From Arenibacter aquaticus (GTDB lineage Bacteria > Bacteroidota > Bacteroidia > Flavobacteriales > Flavobacteriaceae), in NCBI RefSeq assembly GCF_003957295.1, contig NZ_RQPJ01000024.1, positions 1,730 through 65,729 on the forward strand: a stretch of 64,000 nucleotides of DNA, given 5' to 3'. The position numbers and the translations under genes are program-made. Under the pieces are notes generated by a model. That model searched no databases. It saw nothing but the letters and a program-made list of their open reading frames with translations, and had not been told where the DNA came from. The first letter of the stretch is position 1, and the number at the start of each line of letters is the position of its first letter. Shown here piece after piece: positions 28,189 through 36,604 of this stretch.

Positions 28189-29427
28189 ATGAAACATCCG
28201 AAAAGGATGGTGGGAACAATAAGACTTGTAGTTTTATTGTTGTTTCCATTGTCGTTGTTGGCTCAGAATGAACCCCTTAAATTGTTTACGAGCTGTAATT
28301 GTGATAAAAATTATATTCGGCAAGAGCTTAATTTTACCAGCCATGTGCGCGATAAGGCCTTGGCCAATGTAACCTTGTTTGTTTATGATATTATTAATGG
28401 GAGTGGAGGCCGTACCTATAACTTGGAATTTGAGGGTTATGGGCAATATGAGGGAATTTCAAAGAAGCTCAGTTATGAATCAAGGGCGGGCATGACCTCG
28501 GATGATGTTAGAAAGGGATTGCTTAACCGTATAAAAACAGGTTTACTGAGTTATGTGTTGCAATCCGATCTGGCGGACAAAGTGGTGTACTCCATTTCCA
28601 ATCAGGGGCTAGCCGAGCAGTTGGATATTGATTTTGATGACCCTTGGAACAATTGGATTTTTGAGCTTAGGGGGTCTTTGGCTTTGGATAAGGAATCCAG
28701 TAGAAATGAGTTTGAATATGAATTGGGTTTTGAAAGTGATCGGGTTACTGAGAAATGGCGTATACGTACCGATGTTCAGGTAAATAAGTTTACTAGTAAT
28801 TTTGAGAACAACGGAGAAAAATTTAGTAGTAGTAAAGAAAAGTACCTGGGTAATGGAAGCGTTGTTCATAGCTTGTCCGACCATTGGTCTGCAGGTATTT
28901 TTGGGGGAGCAAGATTTGATACCTATTCCAATATAGACCTTAGAGTGGATCTTAGGCCGGCAATTGAGTACAATATATTTCCTTACAGGGAAGTGCTAAG
29001 GCGCGAAATTGTTTTTGCATATAAGATAGGGTATTTATATAATGACTACATAGAGACTACGATATATGGGAAGGACAAAGAGTCTATATTTAATCATTCC
29101 CTTAATGTGCAGGTCAGATTTAGACAGCCATGGGGCAATGTATCTTCGGTTCTTTCCGCATCTAGTTTTTTGAACGATTGGCGTAAAAACCGAATGCGGA
29201 TGAACAGTTGGTTGTCCGTTAGGGTATTAAAAGGGCTGGCAGTAAGGTTTTCAGGGGATGTAAAATTTATAAAAGATCAGATAAACCTACCGGCCGGTTC
29301 CGCATCTTTGGAGGATGTTCTCTTGCAACAAAAACAGATAGCCACAAATTATGAGATGGGCTTTGGTGTTGGATTGAGTTATACATTCGGGTCGGCTTTT
29401 AACAATATAATCAATACCAGATTGTAG
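28189..29427 (+). CDS. Outer-membrane beta-barrel protein with N-terminal periplasmic domain, function unknown
   Basis: 412 residues. A signal peptide (about 1-25, ending LLAQ) leads to a domain of about 110 residues with the marks CNCDKNYIRQELNFTSHVRDK and ANVTLFVYDIINGSGGRTYNLEF. The rest, from DDPWNNWIFELRGS on, is alternating short beta strands with aromatic ends, ending GVGLSYTFGSAFNNIINTRL, a typical outer-membrane barrel. I do not recognise a named family, although similar unnamed proteins occur in other Bacteroidota. The N-terminal part might be a ligand-binding or partner-binding domain. It stands alone between two genes with their own signals. Confidence 0.75.
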   Translation: MKHPKRMVGTIRLVVLLLFPLSLLAQNEPLKLFTSCNCDKNYIRQELNFTSHVRDKALANVTLFVYDIINGSGGRTYNLEFEGYGQYEGISKKLSYESRAGMTSDDVRKGLLNRIKTGLLSYVLQSDLADKVVYSISNQGLAEQLDIDFDDPWNNWIFELRGSLALDKESSRNEFEYELGFESDRVTEKWRIRTDVQVNKFTSNFENNGEKFSSSKEKYLGNGSVVHSLSDHWSAGIFGGARFDTYSNIDLRVDLRPAIEYNIFPYREVLRREIVFAYKIGYLYNDYIETTIYGKDKESIFNHSLNVQVRFRQPWGNVSSVLSASSFLNDWRKNRMRMNSWLSVRVLKGLAVRFSGDVKFIKDQINLPAGSASLEDVLLQQKQIATNYEMGFGVGLSYTFGSAFNNIINTRL

Positions 29428-29554
29428 TGGTGAAAAGTTTTGCAGGTTGGTGTGGTATTAAGAGATGGTGGGGGTGGTGCTCTTTCTAGGGGAAATGCTA
29501 TTGCTAGTGAAGAATATAGTATGTTATTATTTTCTCTTTACCTTCCGTATATCC

Positions 29555-29562
29555 TATATTTG
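29555..29562 (+). promoter_or_regulatory. -7 promoter element (TATATTTG) for the exonuclease gene
   Basis: TATATTTGCAC matches TAnnTTTG, 18 bases before ATG 29581. It rules out translation from the longer open frame that begins at 29440. Confidence 0.6.
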
Positions 29563-29580
29563 CACAAAACAACCTACAAT

Positions 29581-30357
29581 ATGCAGCTAAAGCTTACAAG
29601 ACCGATATGTTTTTTTGACTTGGAAACTACGGGCACCAATGTGGCCAAGGATAGGATAGTTGAAATAGCTATTTTAAAAGTATATCCCAACGGAAACAAG
29701 GAGAGTAAAACGTGGTTGGTGAATCCTGAAATGCAAATTCCCGAGGAAGTGGTGGCCATTCATGGAATTTCCAATGAGAAAGTGGCCAATGAACCAACCT
29801 TTAAGCAACTTTCCAGAGAGATATATAACATGATAAAGGACAGTGATTTGGGTGGTTATAATTCGGATCGTTTTGATATTCCACTTCTGGCAGAGGAAAT
29901 GCTTCGTGCAGAAATCGATTTTGATATGAAAAATACGGTATCTGTAGATGTGCAGACTATTTTTCATAAAATGGAAAAAAGGACATTGGAGGCTGCCTAT
30001 AAGTTTTATTGTGACAAGAACCTTGTGGACGCCCACAGTGCGGAGGCAGATACTATTGCCACTTATGAGGTGCTTTTGTCCCAATTGGACCGCTATCCGG
30101 AATTGGAGAATAATGTAAAGAAGCTATCCGAATTCACAACAAGAAAACAGTCGGTAGATTTTGCTGGTTTTATTGGCTTGAATAAAGACGGGGAGGAGAT
30201 TTTTTCTTTTGGAAAGCACAAGGGGAAAAAAGTCCATGATGTCTTGGAGAAGGAACCTGGTTACTTTGGTTGGATATTGAACGCTGATTTCCCTCTTTAT
30301 ACAAAAAAGGTCCTCACTCAAATTAAATTAAGCAAATTGAACAATAAGTTGGGTTAG
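29581..30357 (+). CDS. DnaQ-like DEDDh 3'-5' exonuclease with C-terminal DUF3820-like domain
   Basis: 258 residues from ATG 29581, chosen because a promoter lies between the longer open start and this ATG. The exonuclease motifs are present: ExoI FFDLETTGTN, ExoII GGYNSDRFDIPLL, ExoIII DAHSAEADT (DEDDh). After residue about 185 a second part, FAGFIGLNKDGEEIFSFGKHKGKKVHDVL...YFGWILNADFPLYTKK, resembles the DUF3820 module found in other nucleases. It trims DNA or RNA 3' ends, as a proofreading or repair nuclease independent of the polymerase III core. Cytoplasmic. Confidence 0.9.
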   Translation: MQLKLTRPICFFDLETTGTNVAKDRIVEIAILKVYPNGNKESKTWLVNPEMQIPEEVVAIHGISNEKVANEPTFKQLSREIYNMIKDSDLGGYNSDRFDIPLLAEEMLRAEIDFDMKNTVSVDVQTIFHKMEKRTLEAAYKFYCDKNLVDAHSAEADTIATYEVLLSQLDRYPELENNVKKLSEFTTRKQSVDFAGFIGLNKDGEEIFSFGKHKGKKVHDVLEKEPGYFGWILNADFPLYTKKVLTQIKLSKLNNKLG

Positions 30358-30456
30358 GTCAAGCAAAATAAAAATATACTTTAATTATAAGGTTGAGGGT
30401 GTGGTGAGAGGGTTTTGATATTAGCAATTTCCCGGCCCCATAAGAGTTATTGAATC

Positions 30457-31068
30457 ATGAAGATAGTTTGTGTAGGACGTAATTATGCGGAACATATAAA
30501 GGAATTGGACAATGAAAGGCCTTTGGATCCAGTGTTGTTTATTAAGCCAGATTCTGCGGTACTGCCCAAGGAACAGGATTTTTACTTGCCAGAGTTTTCC
30601 TCTGAGGTGCACTATGAAGTGGAAGTGTTGGTGAAAATTAAAAAAGTTGGCAAATATATAGATGAGAAATTTGCTCATACCTATTATGATGAAATTGGTC
30701 TCGGTATAGATTTTACTGCAAGGGACTTACAATCCAAATTAAAGGAAAAGGGCTTGCCTTGGGAAAAGGCAAAAGGTTTTGATGGCTCGGCGGTAATTGG
30801 AAAATGGTTGCCGAAAACCAAATTTAAGGACTTAAATAATATAAACTTTAATCTAAAGAAGAACGATAGCTTGGTTCAACAAGGAAATACCGGTTTAATG
30901 CTTTGGGGTATAGATGAGATCATATCCTATGTTTCAAGGTTTTTTACTCTAAAAAAAGGTGATGTTATTTTTACGGGTACACCTGCGGGGGTTGGTAAAA
31001 TTAACGCAAATGACTATCTTTCCGGTACTTTGGAGAATGAACAAATGTTCTCGCTAAAAATTAAATAG
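30457..31068 (+). CDS. Fumarylacetoacetate hydrolase family protein
   Basis: 203 residues, the short (YcgM/FAHD1-like) form. Opening KIVCVGRNYAEHIKEL is diagnostic; metal ligands are Glu54 and Glu56 (VHYEVEV) and Asp85 (GIDFTARDLQ), and ILFTGTPAGVG-like residues (VIFTGTPAGVGKI) close the site. FAHD1-like enzymes are oxaloacetate decarboxylases or acylpyruvate hydrolases in the cytoplasm. It is the first gene of a tight operon: the Hpt gene starts at the next base after its stop. Confidence 0.92.
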   Translation: MKIVCVGRNYAEHIKELDNERPLDPVLFIKPDSAVLPKEQDFYLPEFSSEVHYEVEVLVKIKKVGKYIDEKFAHTYYDEIGLGIDFTARDLQSKLKEKGLPWEKAKGFDGSAVIGKWLPKTKFKDLNNINFNLKKNDSLVQQGNTGLMLWGIDEIISYVSRFFTLKKGDVIFTGTPAGVGKINANDYLSGTLENEQMFSLKIK

Positions 31069-31407
31069 ATGATCTATAATCTTGACAAGATAAATGAGAT
31101 GGCGGATGGCGATGAGGAATTCATTAAATCTGTCGTAGCGGTCTTTTTGGAAGAGGTACCGCAAGACTTGGAGGAGCTGGAGAGGGCATTGGAAGTTAAG
31201 AATTACGAAAGTGTATATAAGTTGGCGCATAAGATAAAGCCCAATGTGGATTTGTTGGGTATGGAACAAACCAGGGCCGTTGCCCTCCAAATTGAGACCT
31301 TGGGCAAAAAGGAGGAGAATAAGGAGGAGATACACCGTTTGGTGCCCTTGTTAAAAAAAGATGTGCATCAGGTGGTTTCTGAACTGAAAAATGACTTTAA
31401 GATTTAA
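31069..31407 (+). CDS. Stand-alone Hpt (histidine phosphotransfer) domain protein
   Basis: 112 residues, four-helix Hpt fold with phospho-accepting His54 in KLAHKIKPNVDLLG, in the usual position. Pro replaces the Gly of the classic HxxKG motif, a change I believe is common in Bacteroidota. It would relay phosphoryl groups between a histidine kinase and a response regulator; neither is in the window. It starts directly after the FAH stop and its TAA shares one base with the ATG of cinA, so the three genes are translationally coupled. Confidence 0.85.
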   Translation: MIYNLDKINEMADGDEEFIKSVVAVFLEEVPQDLEELERALEVKNYESVYKLAHKIKPNVDLLGMEQTRAVALQIETLGKKEENKEEIHRLVPLLKKDVHQVVSELKNDFKI

Positions 31408-32654
31408 TGTTTGCCGAAATTATAACCATTGGTGATGAAATCCTCATTGGCCAAATAATTGATACCAATTCTGCTTTTATTGCGCAGGAACTTAATAAAA
31501 TAGGGGTTTCTGTATATCAAATCACCTCTGTTCAAGATGAGAGACTTCATATAAAAGAGGCGCTTAGGGAGGCGGAGGCGAGAGCCGATGTCATAATCAT
31601 GACCGGAGGTTTAGGGCCAACTAAAGATGATATCACCAAACATACCCTTTGTGAGTACTTTAATGATACCCTTGTGGAAAGTAAGGAGGTGTTGACTCAT
31701 GTAGAGGGTATTTTTAAGAAGCATCTAGGGGTTCCTTTACTGCAGGTAAATAAAAACCAGGCCTTGGTACTATCCAAGGCAGAGGTTCTTCACAACGAGT
31801 TTGGTACTGCGCCCGGAATGTGGGTTAAAAGAGAGGGAAAAGTATTTATTTCTCTGCCAGGGGTGCCCTTTGAGATGAAAAACTTGATTGGCAAAACGGT
31901 AATTCCTAGAATTATAAATGAATTTAAACGTCCCTATATAGTTCATAAGACTATTATTACCTATGGTATTGGGGAAAGTGCCCTTGCGGATAAATTATCT
32001 TCTATAGAAGACAATCTTCCTGCCGCAGTGAAATTGGCTTATCTTCCTAGTTTGGGATCTGTTAGGTTGCGGCTTACCGGAAAGGGTAGTAGTAGTGAGG
32101 AGGTAAATGCCTTGGTCAATGCCGAGGCGGTAAAAATTAGGAAGGCGCTGGGAGATCTTATTTATGGAGATGAAGGCGATGAGCCAGTTGAGGTGGTAAT
32201 AGCCAAATTACTTACCAAAAAAGGGTATACCTTGGGAACGGCCGAAAGCTGTACTGGGGGTAGGATTGCTCAGCAGATTACCAAAATACCCGGTGCATCG
32301 GCTTATTTTAAGGGTAGTGTGGTTAGTTATGCCACACAGACCAAAATAGATGTACTAAATGTTTCCCCGGAGACCATAGATAGGTTTTCTGTAGTAAGTG
32401 CAGAGGTGGCTGTTGAGATGGCCACTAACTTAAAGAACCTGTTGAAAACGGATTTTGCCATAGCCACAACTGGCAACGCAGGGCCCACAAAAGGTGACTC
32501 AGATGCAGAGGTTGGAACGGTGTTTATTGCCGTAGTATCACCAAATGCCACTGTTGTGGAAAGGTTTCTTATGGGGAGTCAGCGTGAGAGGATTGTGCAA
32601 AAGGCTGTAAATAAGGCGTTTGAAATGCTTCAAAAAGAAATTTTAAAATTCTGA
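31407..32654 (+). CDS. cinA: Competence/damage-inducible protein A (CinA-like; NMN deamidase)
   Basis: 415 residues, full length. The N-terminal half is a molybdopterin-binding-like (MoCF/COG1058) domain (EIITIGDEILIGQIIDTN, MTGGLGPTKDDIT), hydrolysing ADP-ribose in characterised homologues. The C-terminal half is the PncC amidase (GTAESCTGGRIAQQIT, SVVSYATQTKI, TTGNAGPTKGD), which deamidates nicotinamide mononucleotide in NAD recycling. Third gene of the FAH-Hpt-cinA operon. Confidence 0.95.
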   Translation: MFAEIITIGDEILIGQIIDTNSAFIAQELNKIGVSVYQITSVQDERLHIKEALREAEARADVIIMTGGLGPTKDDITKHTLCEYFNDTLVESKEVLTHVEGIFKKHLGVPLLQVNKNQALVLSKAEVLHNEFGTAPGMWVKREGKVFISLPGVPFEMKNLIGKTVIPRIINEFKRPYIVHKTIITYGIGESALADKLSSIEDNLPAAVKLAYLPSLGSVRLRLTGKGSSSEEVNALVNAEAVKIRKALGDLIYGDEGDEPVEVVIAKLLTKKGYTLGTAESCTGGRIAQQITKIPGASAYFKGSVVSYATQTKIDVLNVSPETIDRFSVVSAEVAVEMATNLKNLLKTDFAIATTGNAGPTKGDSDAEVGTVFIAVVSPNATVVERFLMGSQRERIVQKAVNKAFEMLQKEILKF

Positions 32655-32662
32655 CAAAGAAT

Positions 32663-32694
32663 TTTGCCGGTGACATAAAATTAATTTAAATTTG
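32663..32694 (+). promoter_or_regulatory. Promoter for the rpmB-rpmG-DUF4295 operon (TTTG-N20-TAAATTTG)
   Basis: TTTG at 32663-32666 and TAAATTTG at 32687-32694 are 20 bases apart, a full match to the Bacteroidota consensus, with a leader of about 30 bases to rpmB. Confidence 0.75.
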
Positions 32695-32726
32695 CACCCT
32701 GTTTATAACAAAATAAAAGTAGAGAG

Positions 32727-32963
32727 ATGTCAAAAGTTTGTGATGTTACTGGAAAGAGAGCCATGTTTGGGAACAATGTTTCCTTCTCGATTAATAAAAC
32801 CAGAAGAAGATTTGATGTAAATCTTTCTAAAAAGCGTTTCTATATTCCAGAAGAAGACCGTTGGGTAACCTTAAAGGTATCCGCTAAGGCTTTAAAGAGT
32901 ATAAATAAAAAAGGAATCTCCGTTGTTTTGAAAGAAGCAAAGGAAAAAGGATTGATTAAGTAA
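32727..32963 (+). CDS. rpmB: 50S ribosomal protein L28
   Basis: 78 residues, standard L28: SKVCDVTGKRAMFGNNVSFSINKTRRRFDVNL, with RKRFYIPEEDRWVTLKVSAKALKSI in the second half. A large-subunit protein. First gene of a ribosomal operon from a consensus promoter; rpmG follows 21 bases later. Confidence 0.97.
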   Translation: MSKVCDVTGKRAMFGNNVSFSINKTRRRFDVNLSKKRFYIPEEDRWVTLKVSAKALKSINKKGISVVLKEAKEKGLIK

Positions 32964-32984
32964 TCCTGAAATACTAAGATAATA

Positions 32985-33167
32985 ATGGCAAAGAAAGGTA
33001 ACAGAATTCAGGTTATTTTGGAATGTACGGAGCATAAGGAATCTGGCATGCCAGGTACTTCTAGGTACATAACCACAAAAAACAAAAAGAACACTCCAGA
33101 TAGGATGGAAATTAAGAAGTTTAATCCTATCTTGAAGAGAATGACAGTTCATAAAGAAATTAAATAA
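32985..33167 (+). CDS. rpmG: 50S ribosomal protein L33
   Basis: 60 residues, L33 family, with the family marks [30 protein letters not shown] and [15 protein letters not shown]. The zinc-binding cysteine pairs of C+ forms are absent, except one Cys (LECTE), so this is the zinc-independent type. Second gene of the rpmB operon. Confidence 0.96.
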   Translation: MAKKGNRIQVILECTEHKESGMPGTSRYITTKNKKNTPDRMEIKKFNPILKRMTVHKEIK

Positions 33168-33173
33168 TAGGTC

Positions 33174-33326
33174 ATGGCAAAGAAAACGGTAGCGAGTTTA
33201 CAAACAAGTTCAAAGAGATTGACAAAGGCCATTAAGATGGTTAAGTCACCTAAAACCGGAGCATATACATTTATGGAGTCTGTAATGAGCCCAGAAATGG
33301 TCAAAGACTGGTTGAATAAAAAATAA
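33174..33326 (+). CDS. DUF4295 small basic protein, ribosome-linked
   Basis: 50 residues (MAKKTVASLQTSSKRL... ending VKDWLNKK), basic and lacking a signal peptide. It starts 6 bases after the rpmG stop. DUF4295 is found next to rpmG in Bacteroidota. I recall that a Bacteroidota-specific 50S protein called bL38 was described from the F. johnsoniae ribosome and this may be it, but I cannot verify the match here. The context supports a ribosomal role. Confidence 0.88.
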   Translation: MAKKTVASLQTSSKRLTKAIKMVKSPKTGAYTFMESVMSPEMVKDWLNKK

Positions 33327-33347
33327 TAACCTAAATATATTGGTTAT

Positions 33348-33380
33348 AAAGCTGCTTTCTTTTGAGAGTGGCTTTTTTAT
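33348..33380 (+). terminator. Terminator of the rpmB operon
   Basis: Arms aaagctgctttc (33348-33359) and gagagtggcttt (33364-33375) pair throughout if G-U pairs are allowed, with loop TTTT and a T run after. It overlaps the -33 element of the ftsY promoter. Confidence 0.7.
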
Positions 33381-33393
33381 TTTTATATCTTTG
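33361..33393 (+). promoter_or_regulatory. ftsY promoter (TTTG-N21-TATCTTTG)
   Basis: TTTG at 33361-33364 and TATCTTTG at 33386-33393, 21 bases apart, 23 bases before the ftsY ATG. The -33 box lies inside the upstream terminator loop and arm. Confidence 0.65.
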
Positions 33394-33416
33394 ATAAAAA
33401 GGAATTTGTCGCAAAT

Positions 33417-34379
33417 ATGAGTCTATTTAAAAAAATATTTTCTACGCAAAAAAAGGAGTCTTTGGACAAGGGTTTGGAGAAGACCAAGACCAATTTTTTG
33501 TCGAAACTAAGTAAAGCTGTTGTTGGAAAATCAAAGGTAGACGATGATGTATTGGATAATCTGGAAGAGGTGTTGGTGTCCTCTGATGTTGGTGTAAATA
33601 CCACCTTGAAGATTATCGATCGGATCGAAGCCAGGGTGTCCAAGGATAAGTATTTGGGGGTCCAGGAACTTAATGTCATATTAAGGGAGGAGATTGCCGG
33701 TCTTTTATCTGAAACCAATACGGGAAATGAAACGGAATTTAGTGTGTCCTTATCACGGAAGCCTTATGTGATCATGGTTGTTGGGGTAAATGGAGTTGGC
33801 AAGACTACCACTATAGGAAAGTTGGCCTATCAATTTAAAAAGCAAGGGTTAAAGGTGGTGCTTGGTGCAGCAGATACTTTTAGGGCCGCGGCCATTGATC
33901 AATTGCAGGTTTGGGCAGATCGTGTGGATGTTCCCATTGTAAAACAAAATATGGGCAGTGATCCTGCCTCTGTAGCTTTTGATACCCTGAGCTCTGCGGT
34001 TAAACAAGATGCGGACGTGGTTATTATTGATACGGCCGGGAGGTTGCACAATAAGGTTAATTTAATGAACGAGTTGACCAAGGTGAAGCGTGTAATGCAA
34101 AAGGTGGTGGAAGGTACTCCGGACGAAGTCCTTTTGGTCTTGGACGGCTCTACTGGTCAGAACGCCTTTGAGCAAGCTAAACAGTTTACTAAGGCTACCG
34201 AAGTTACTTCTTTGGCGGTTACCAAATTGGACGGGACTGCAAAAGGAGGGGTGGTAATAGGTATTTCCGATCAATTTCAGATTCCAGTGAAGTATATTGG
34301 GGTTGGAGAAGGTATAGAGGACCTTCAGGTTTTTAATAAGTTGGAATTTGTAGATTCTTTTTTTAGTAATAAGGAATGA
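33417..34379 (+). CDS. ftsY: Signal recognition particle receptor FtsY
   Basis: 320 residues. The acidic A domain of E. coli is missing, as in many Bacteroidota; the protein begins almost at the N domain (FKKIFSTQKKESLDKGLEKTK). The G domain shows GVNGVGKTTTIGKLA (P-loop), DTAGRLHNK, TKLDGTAKGGVVIG and the FtsY ending KYIGVGEGIEDLQVFNKLEFVDSFF. It docks SRP-ribosome complexes at the inner membrane for co-translational insertion. The following hydrolase gene overlaps its stop by 4 bases. Confidence 0.96.
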   Translation: MSLFKKIFSTQKKESLDKGLEKTKTNFLSKLSKAVVGKSKVDDDVLDNLEEVLVSSDVGVNTTLKIIDRIEARVSKDKYLGVQELNVILREEIAGLLSETNTGNETEFSVSLSRKPYVIMVVGVNGVGKTTTIGKLAYQFKKQGLKVVLGAADTFRAAAIDQLQVWADRVDVPIVKQNMGSDPASVAFDTLSSAVKQDADVVIIDTAGRLHNKVNLMNELTKVKRVMQKVVEGTPDEVLLVLDGSTGQNAFEQAKQFTKATEVTSLAVTKLDGTAKGGVVIGISDQFQIPVKYIGVGEGIEDLQVFNKLEFVDSFFSNKE

Positions 34380-35383
34380 GGTTGATCCGCCGATTGCTTG
34401 TGGCAGTAGTTCTAGTGTTGTTATTGGCAACGGTGGTCTATTTCTGTGGCCCGGAGGTAAAGAGGCCAAATTTAACCATGGAGTTGCCCAAAGTGGCAAC
34501 GGACCTAAATACTCTTCAACATAATCTTTACGGGCGGGAAGAAGCCAATACCAAAATTAAGGCGGATAATGATTCACGGATAATCTGGTATGATTCCCTT
34601 CCTACAGTAACAGAATATTCCATATTATACCTTCATGGCTGGTCTGCCAGTCATGAGGAGGGAGCTCCCTTGCATAGGGAATTGGGGCAACGATATGGAG
34701 CCAATGTGTATTTACCTAGATTGAAAGGCCATGGCCTTGAAGAGGATAATGCCATGCTTGATTTAACTGCCGAGGATTATTTTGAATCGGCCAAGGAGGC
34801 TTTGGCGATAGCAAAACAAATTGGGAAAAAGGTGATCATTATGGGAACTTCAACTGGAGGTACCCTGGCTTTGTATTTGGCTCATGCGAACAAAGACATT
34901 GCTGCACTTTTACTGTATTCGCCCAATGTGGAAATTTATGATCCTACTGCTCCCTTGTTGTCTGGGCCTTGGGGTTTGCAGATAGTGCGAACTGTGATGG
35001 ATGGCGACTTTTATCTGTCGGAGGCCGATTCACTTAAAAAGCGCTATTGGACTACGAGATATCGGGTAGAGGCATTGGTTCAGCTTCAGGCTTTATTGGA
35101 TGAAACAATGGAGAAAGAGGTTTTTCAGCAGGTTCACCAACCTACATTTTTGGGCTATTATTACAAAAATGAAGAGGAACAAGATAGGGTGGTGTCTGTT
35201 CCTGCCATGTTGGACATGTACGATCAATTGGGGGTAAAGGATAGTTTGAAGCGAAAAGTAGCCTTTCCCAATGTAGGCAACCATGTTATGACATCCTATA
35301 TTACCTCAAAAGACATTGAATCTGTAAAAACTGAGACCATTAGATTTTTGGAAAATGTCATCAAGCTGCAGCCCTTGGAGTGA
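34376..35383 (+). CDS. Membrane-anchored alpha/beta hydrolase
   Basis: 335 residues. An N-terminal hydrophobic segment (about 5-24) should anchor or export it. The catalytic fold shows YLHGWSASHEEG (oxyanion-hole region), the nucleophile elbow MGTSTGGTLAL (GxSxG form) and a plausible His in VGNHVMTSYI. It resembles bacterial carboxylesterases or monoacylglycerol-lipase-like proteins; the substrate is unknown. The ATGA overlap with ftsY couples their translation. Confidence 0.85.
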   Translation: MRLIRRLLVAVVLVLLLATVVYFCGPEVKRPNLTMELPKVATDLNTLQHNLYGREEANTKIKADNDSRIIWYDSLPTVTEYSILYLHGWSASHEEGAPLHRELGQRYGANVYLPRLKGHGLEEDNAMLDLTAEDYFESAKEALAIAKQIGKKVIIMGTSTGGTLALYLAHANKDIAALLLYSPNVEIYDPTAPLLSGPWGLQIVRTVMDGDFYLSEADSLKKRYWTTRYRVEALVQLQALLDETMEKEVFQQVHQPTFLGYYYKNEEEQDRVVSVPAMLDMYDQLGVKDSLKRKVAFPNVGNHVMTSYITSKDIESVKTETIRFLENVIKLQPLE

Positions 35384-35400
35384 GGCGGCTCATTTTTGTA

Positions 35401-36489
35401 TTAGTTGATTACTTCGTTGATTTTTTGCCACAATTCCGTGTCAAAGGAGGAGGGGCCCAATTCTTCTTCATTGGCAGAATCGCCTAGCCTTACAATAACC
35501 AATCCTTTGCTGGGTACCACATAGAGTTTTTGGTCAAAAGCTCCTAAACCGGCTATAAGATCGTCCGGGGCATCCGGTATCAGTTTTCCGGTATATAGGT
35601 CCTCGGTTCCAGGAAGTTTATAACTGCTTTTTCCATTTAGCCACCAGAGGTAACCGTAGGATTTATTTAGATTTTGCGAGGTGTTGGTCATGGCTTCAAA
35701 ATAGGCTGGATCTTTCAATATTATGGAGTCGTTCCAAATTCCTTTATTGAGGTTTAACAGCCCAAAACGTGCCATACTCCGAGCATTACTAAAATAAAGG
35801 TTTAGGTAGCCGGTCTTTATCCAAGACCCTTGCATTCCAATTCTATCGCGAACCTTGTCATTAAAATAGTCCTTAAAATCTTTGTTTACCGCAGCACTGA
35901 TTATGTTGTCCAAAAGGGTGTACGTGGCATTGTGATAATACCAAAAGGTGCTGGGGTCATTCTTGTAGATGAGACACTCCTTATCTGTGCAAAAATTGTT
36001 TTCAACCGTATAATCCAGTCCCGTGGTCATGCTAAGGTGGTTTTTAACGGTAATCATCTCTTCTTGTTCCGGCTCTAGGGAAGACCAGCCTTTTCCCAAA
36101 TAGTCCGATGAAGCTTTTTCTATAGATATCAAGTTTTCCTGTTGTGCAACACCTACCGTAAAGGCGGTAAGGGTTTTTGCGGCGGAGTTCCATGAGTGGT
36201 TTTTGTTGGCCGTAAAATCTCCAAAATACTGTTCCATTGCTATTTTCCCGTCCTTGAGCAATAAAAAGGCATCGGTGTTATTGGATTCCAGGAAGTTATA
36301 GAGAGCTAGTTCTGCGTCAGAATTCCAGCCCAATTCTTCTATAGTGGAGGTTTCCCACTCCTCTGAATGCAAGGGGGGAAAGTAGAGATCTTGCTCCTTT
36401 GGCGTTTGTGGCTGATCATCACTACTTTTGGAGCATCCCATTATACAGTAGATAATGAATATACTGGAAATTAGAAAACTAGCTTTCAT
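35401..36489 (-). CDS. Class C beta-lactamase-fold serine hydrolase, lipoprotein
   Basis: 362 residues from ATG 36489; the longer frame opens with TTG at 36513 and adds eight residues before the signal. Lipobox CIMGC gives lipid-modified Cys19. The serine-hydrolase fold has SAAK (Ser102, Lys105 in WNSAAKTLTAF), YHN (in YYHNATYTLL) and a C-terminal GLGAFDQKLYVVPSKGLVIVRLGD. Such proteins are esterases, D-amino peptidases or related hydrolases more often than beta-lactamases. It converges with the alpha/beta hydrolase gene (17-base gap). Confidence 0.9.
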   Translation of the reverse strand: MKASFLISSIFIIYCIMGCSKSSDDQPQTPKEQDLYFPPLHSEEWETSTIEELGWNSDAELALYNFLESNNTDAFLLLKDGKIAMEQYFGDFTANKNHSWNSAAKTLTAFTVGVAQQENLISIEKASSDYLGKGWSSLEPEQEEMITVKNHLSMTTGLDYTVENNFCTDKECLIYKNDPSTFWYYHNATYTLLDNIISAAVNKDFKDYFNDKVRDRIGMQGSWIKTGYLNLYFSNARSMARFGLLNLNKGIWNDSIILKDPAYFEAMTNTSQNLNKSYGYLWWLNGKSSYKLPGTEDLYTGKLIPDAPDDLIAGLGAFDQKLYVVPSKGLVIVRLGDSANEEELGPSSFDTELWQKINEVIN

Positions 36490-36579
36490 TAGGCGTTGTT
36501 GCTTAAATTTCAAAAGGTTATAATGGATTAACGGAAAAAAATAAAAAAAGATATATCATTACATTCTTTTTTCAAGTTG

Positions 36580-36587
36580 TACTTTTG
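36580..36587 (+). promoter_or_regulatory. -7 promoter element (TACTTTTG) for rimO
   Basis: TACTTTTGCAC matches TAnnTTTG, 17 bases before the rimO ATG. Confidence 0.55.
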
Positions 36588-36604
36588 CACTTTATTTAGA
36601 AAAT

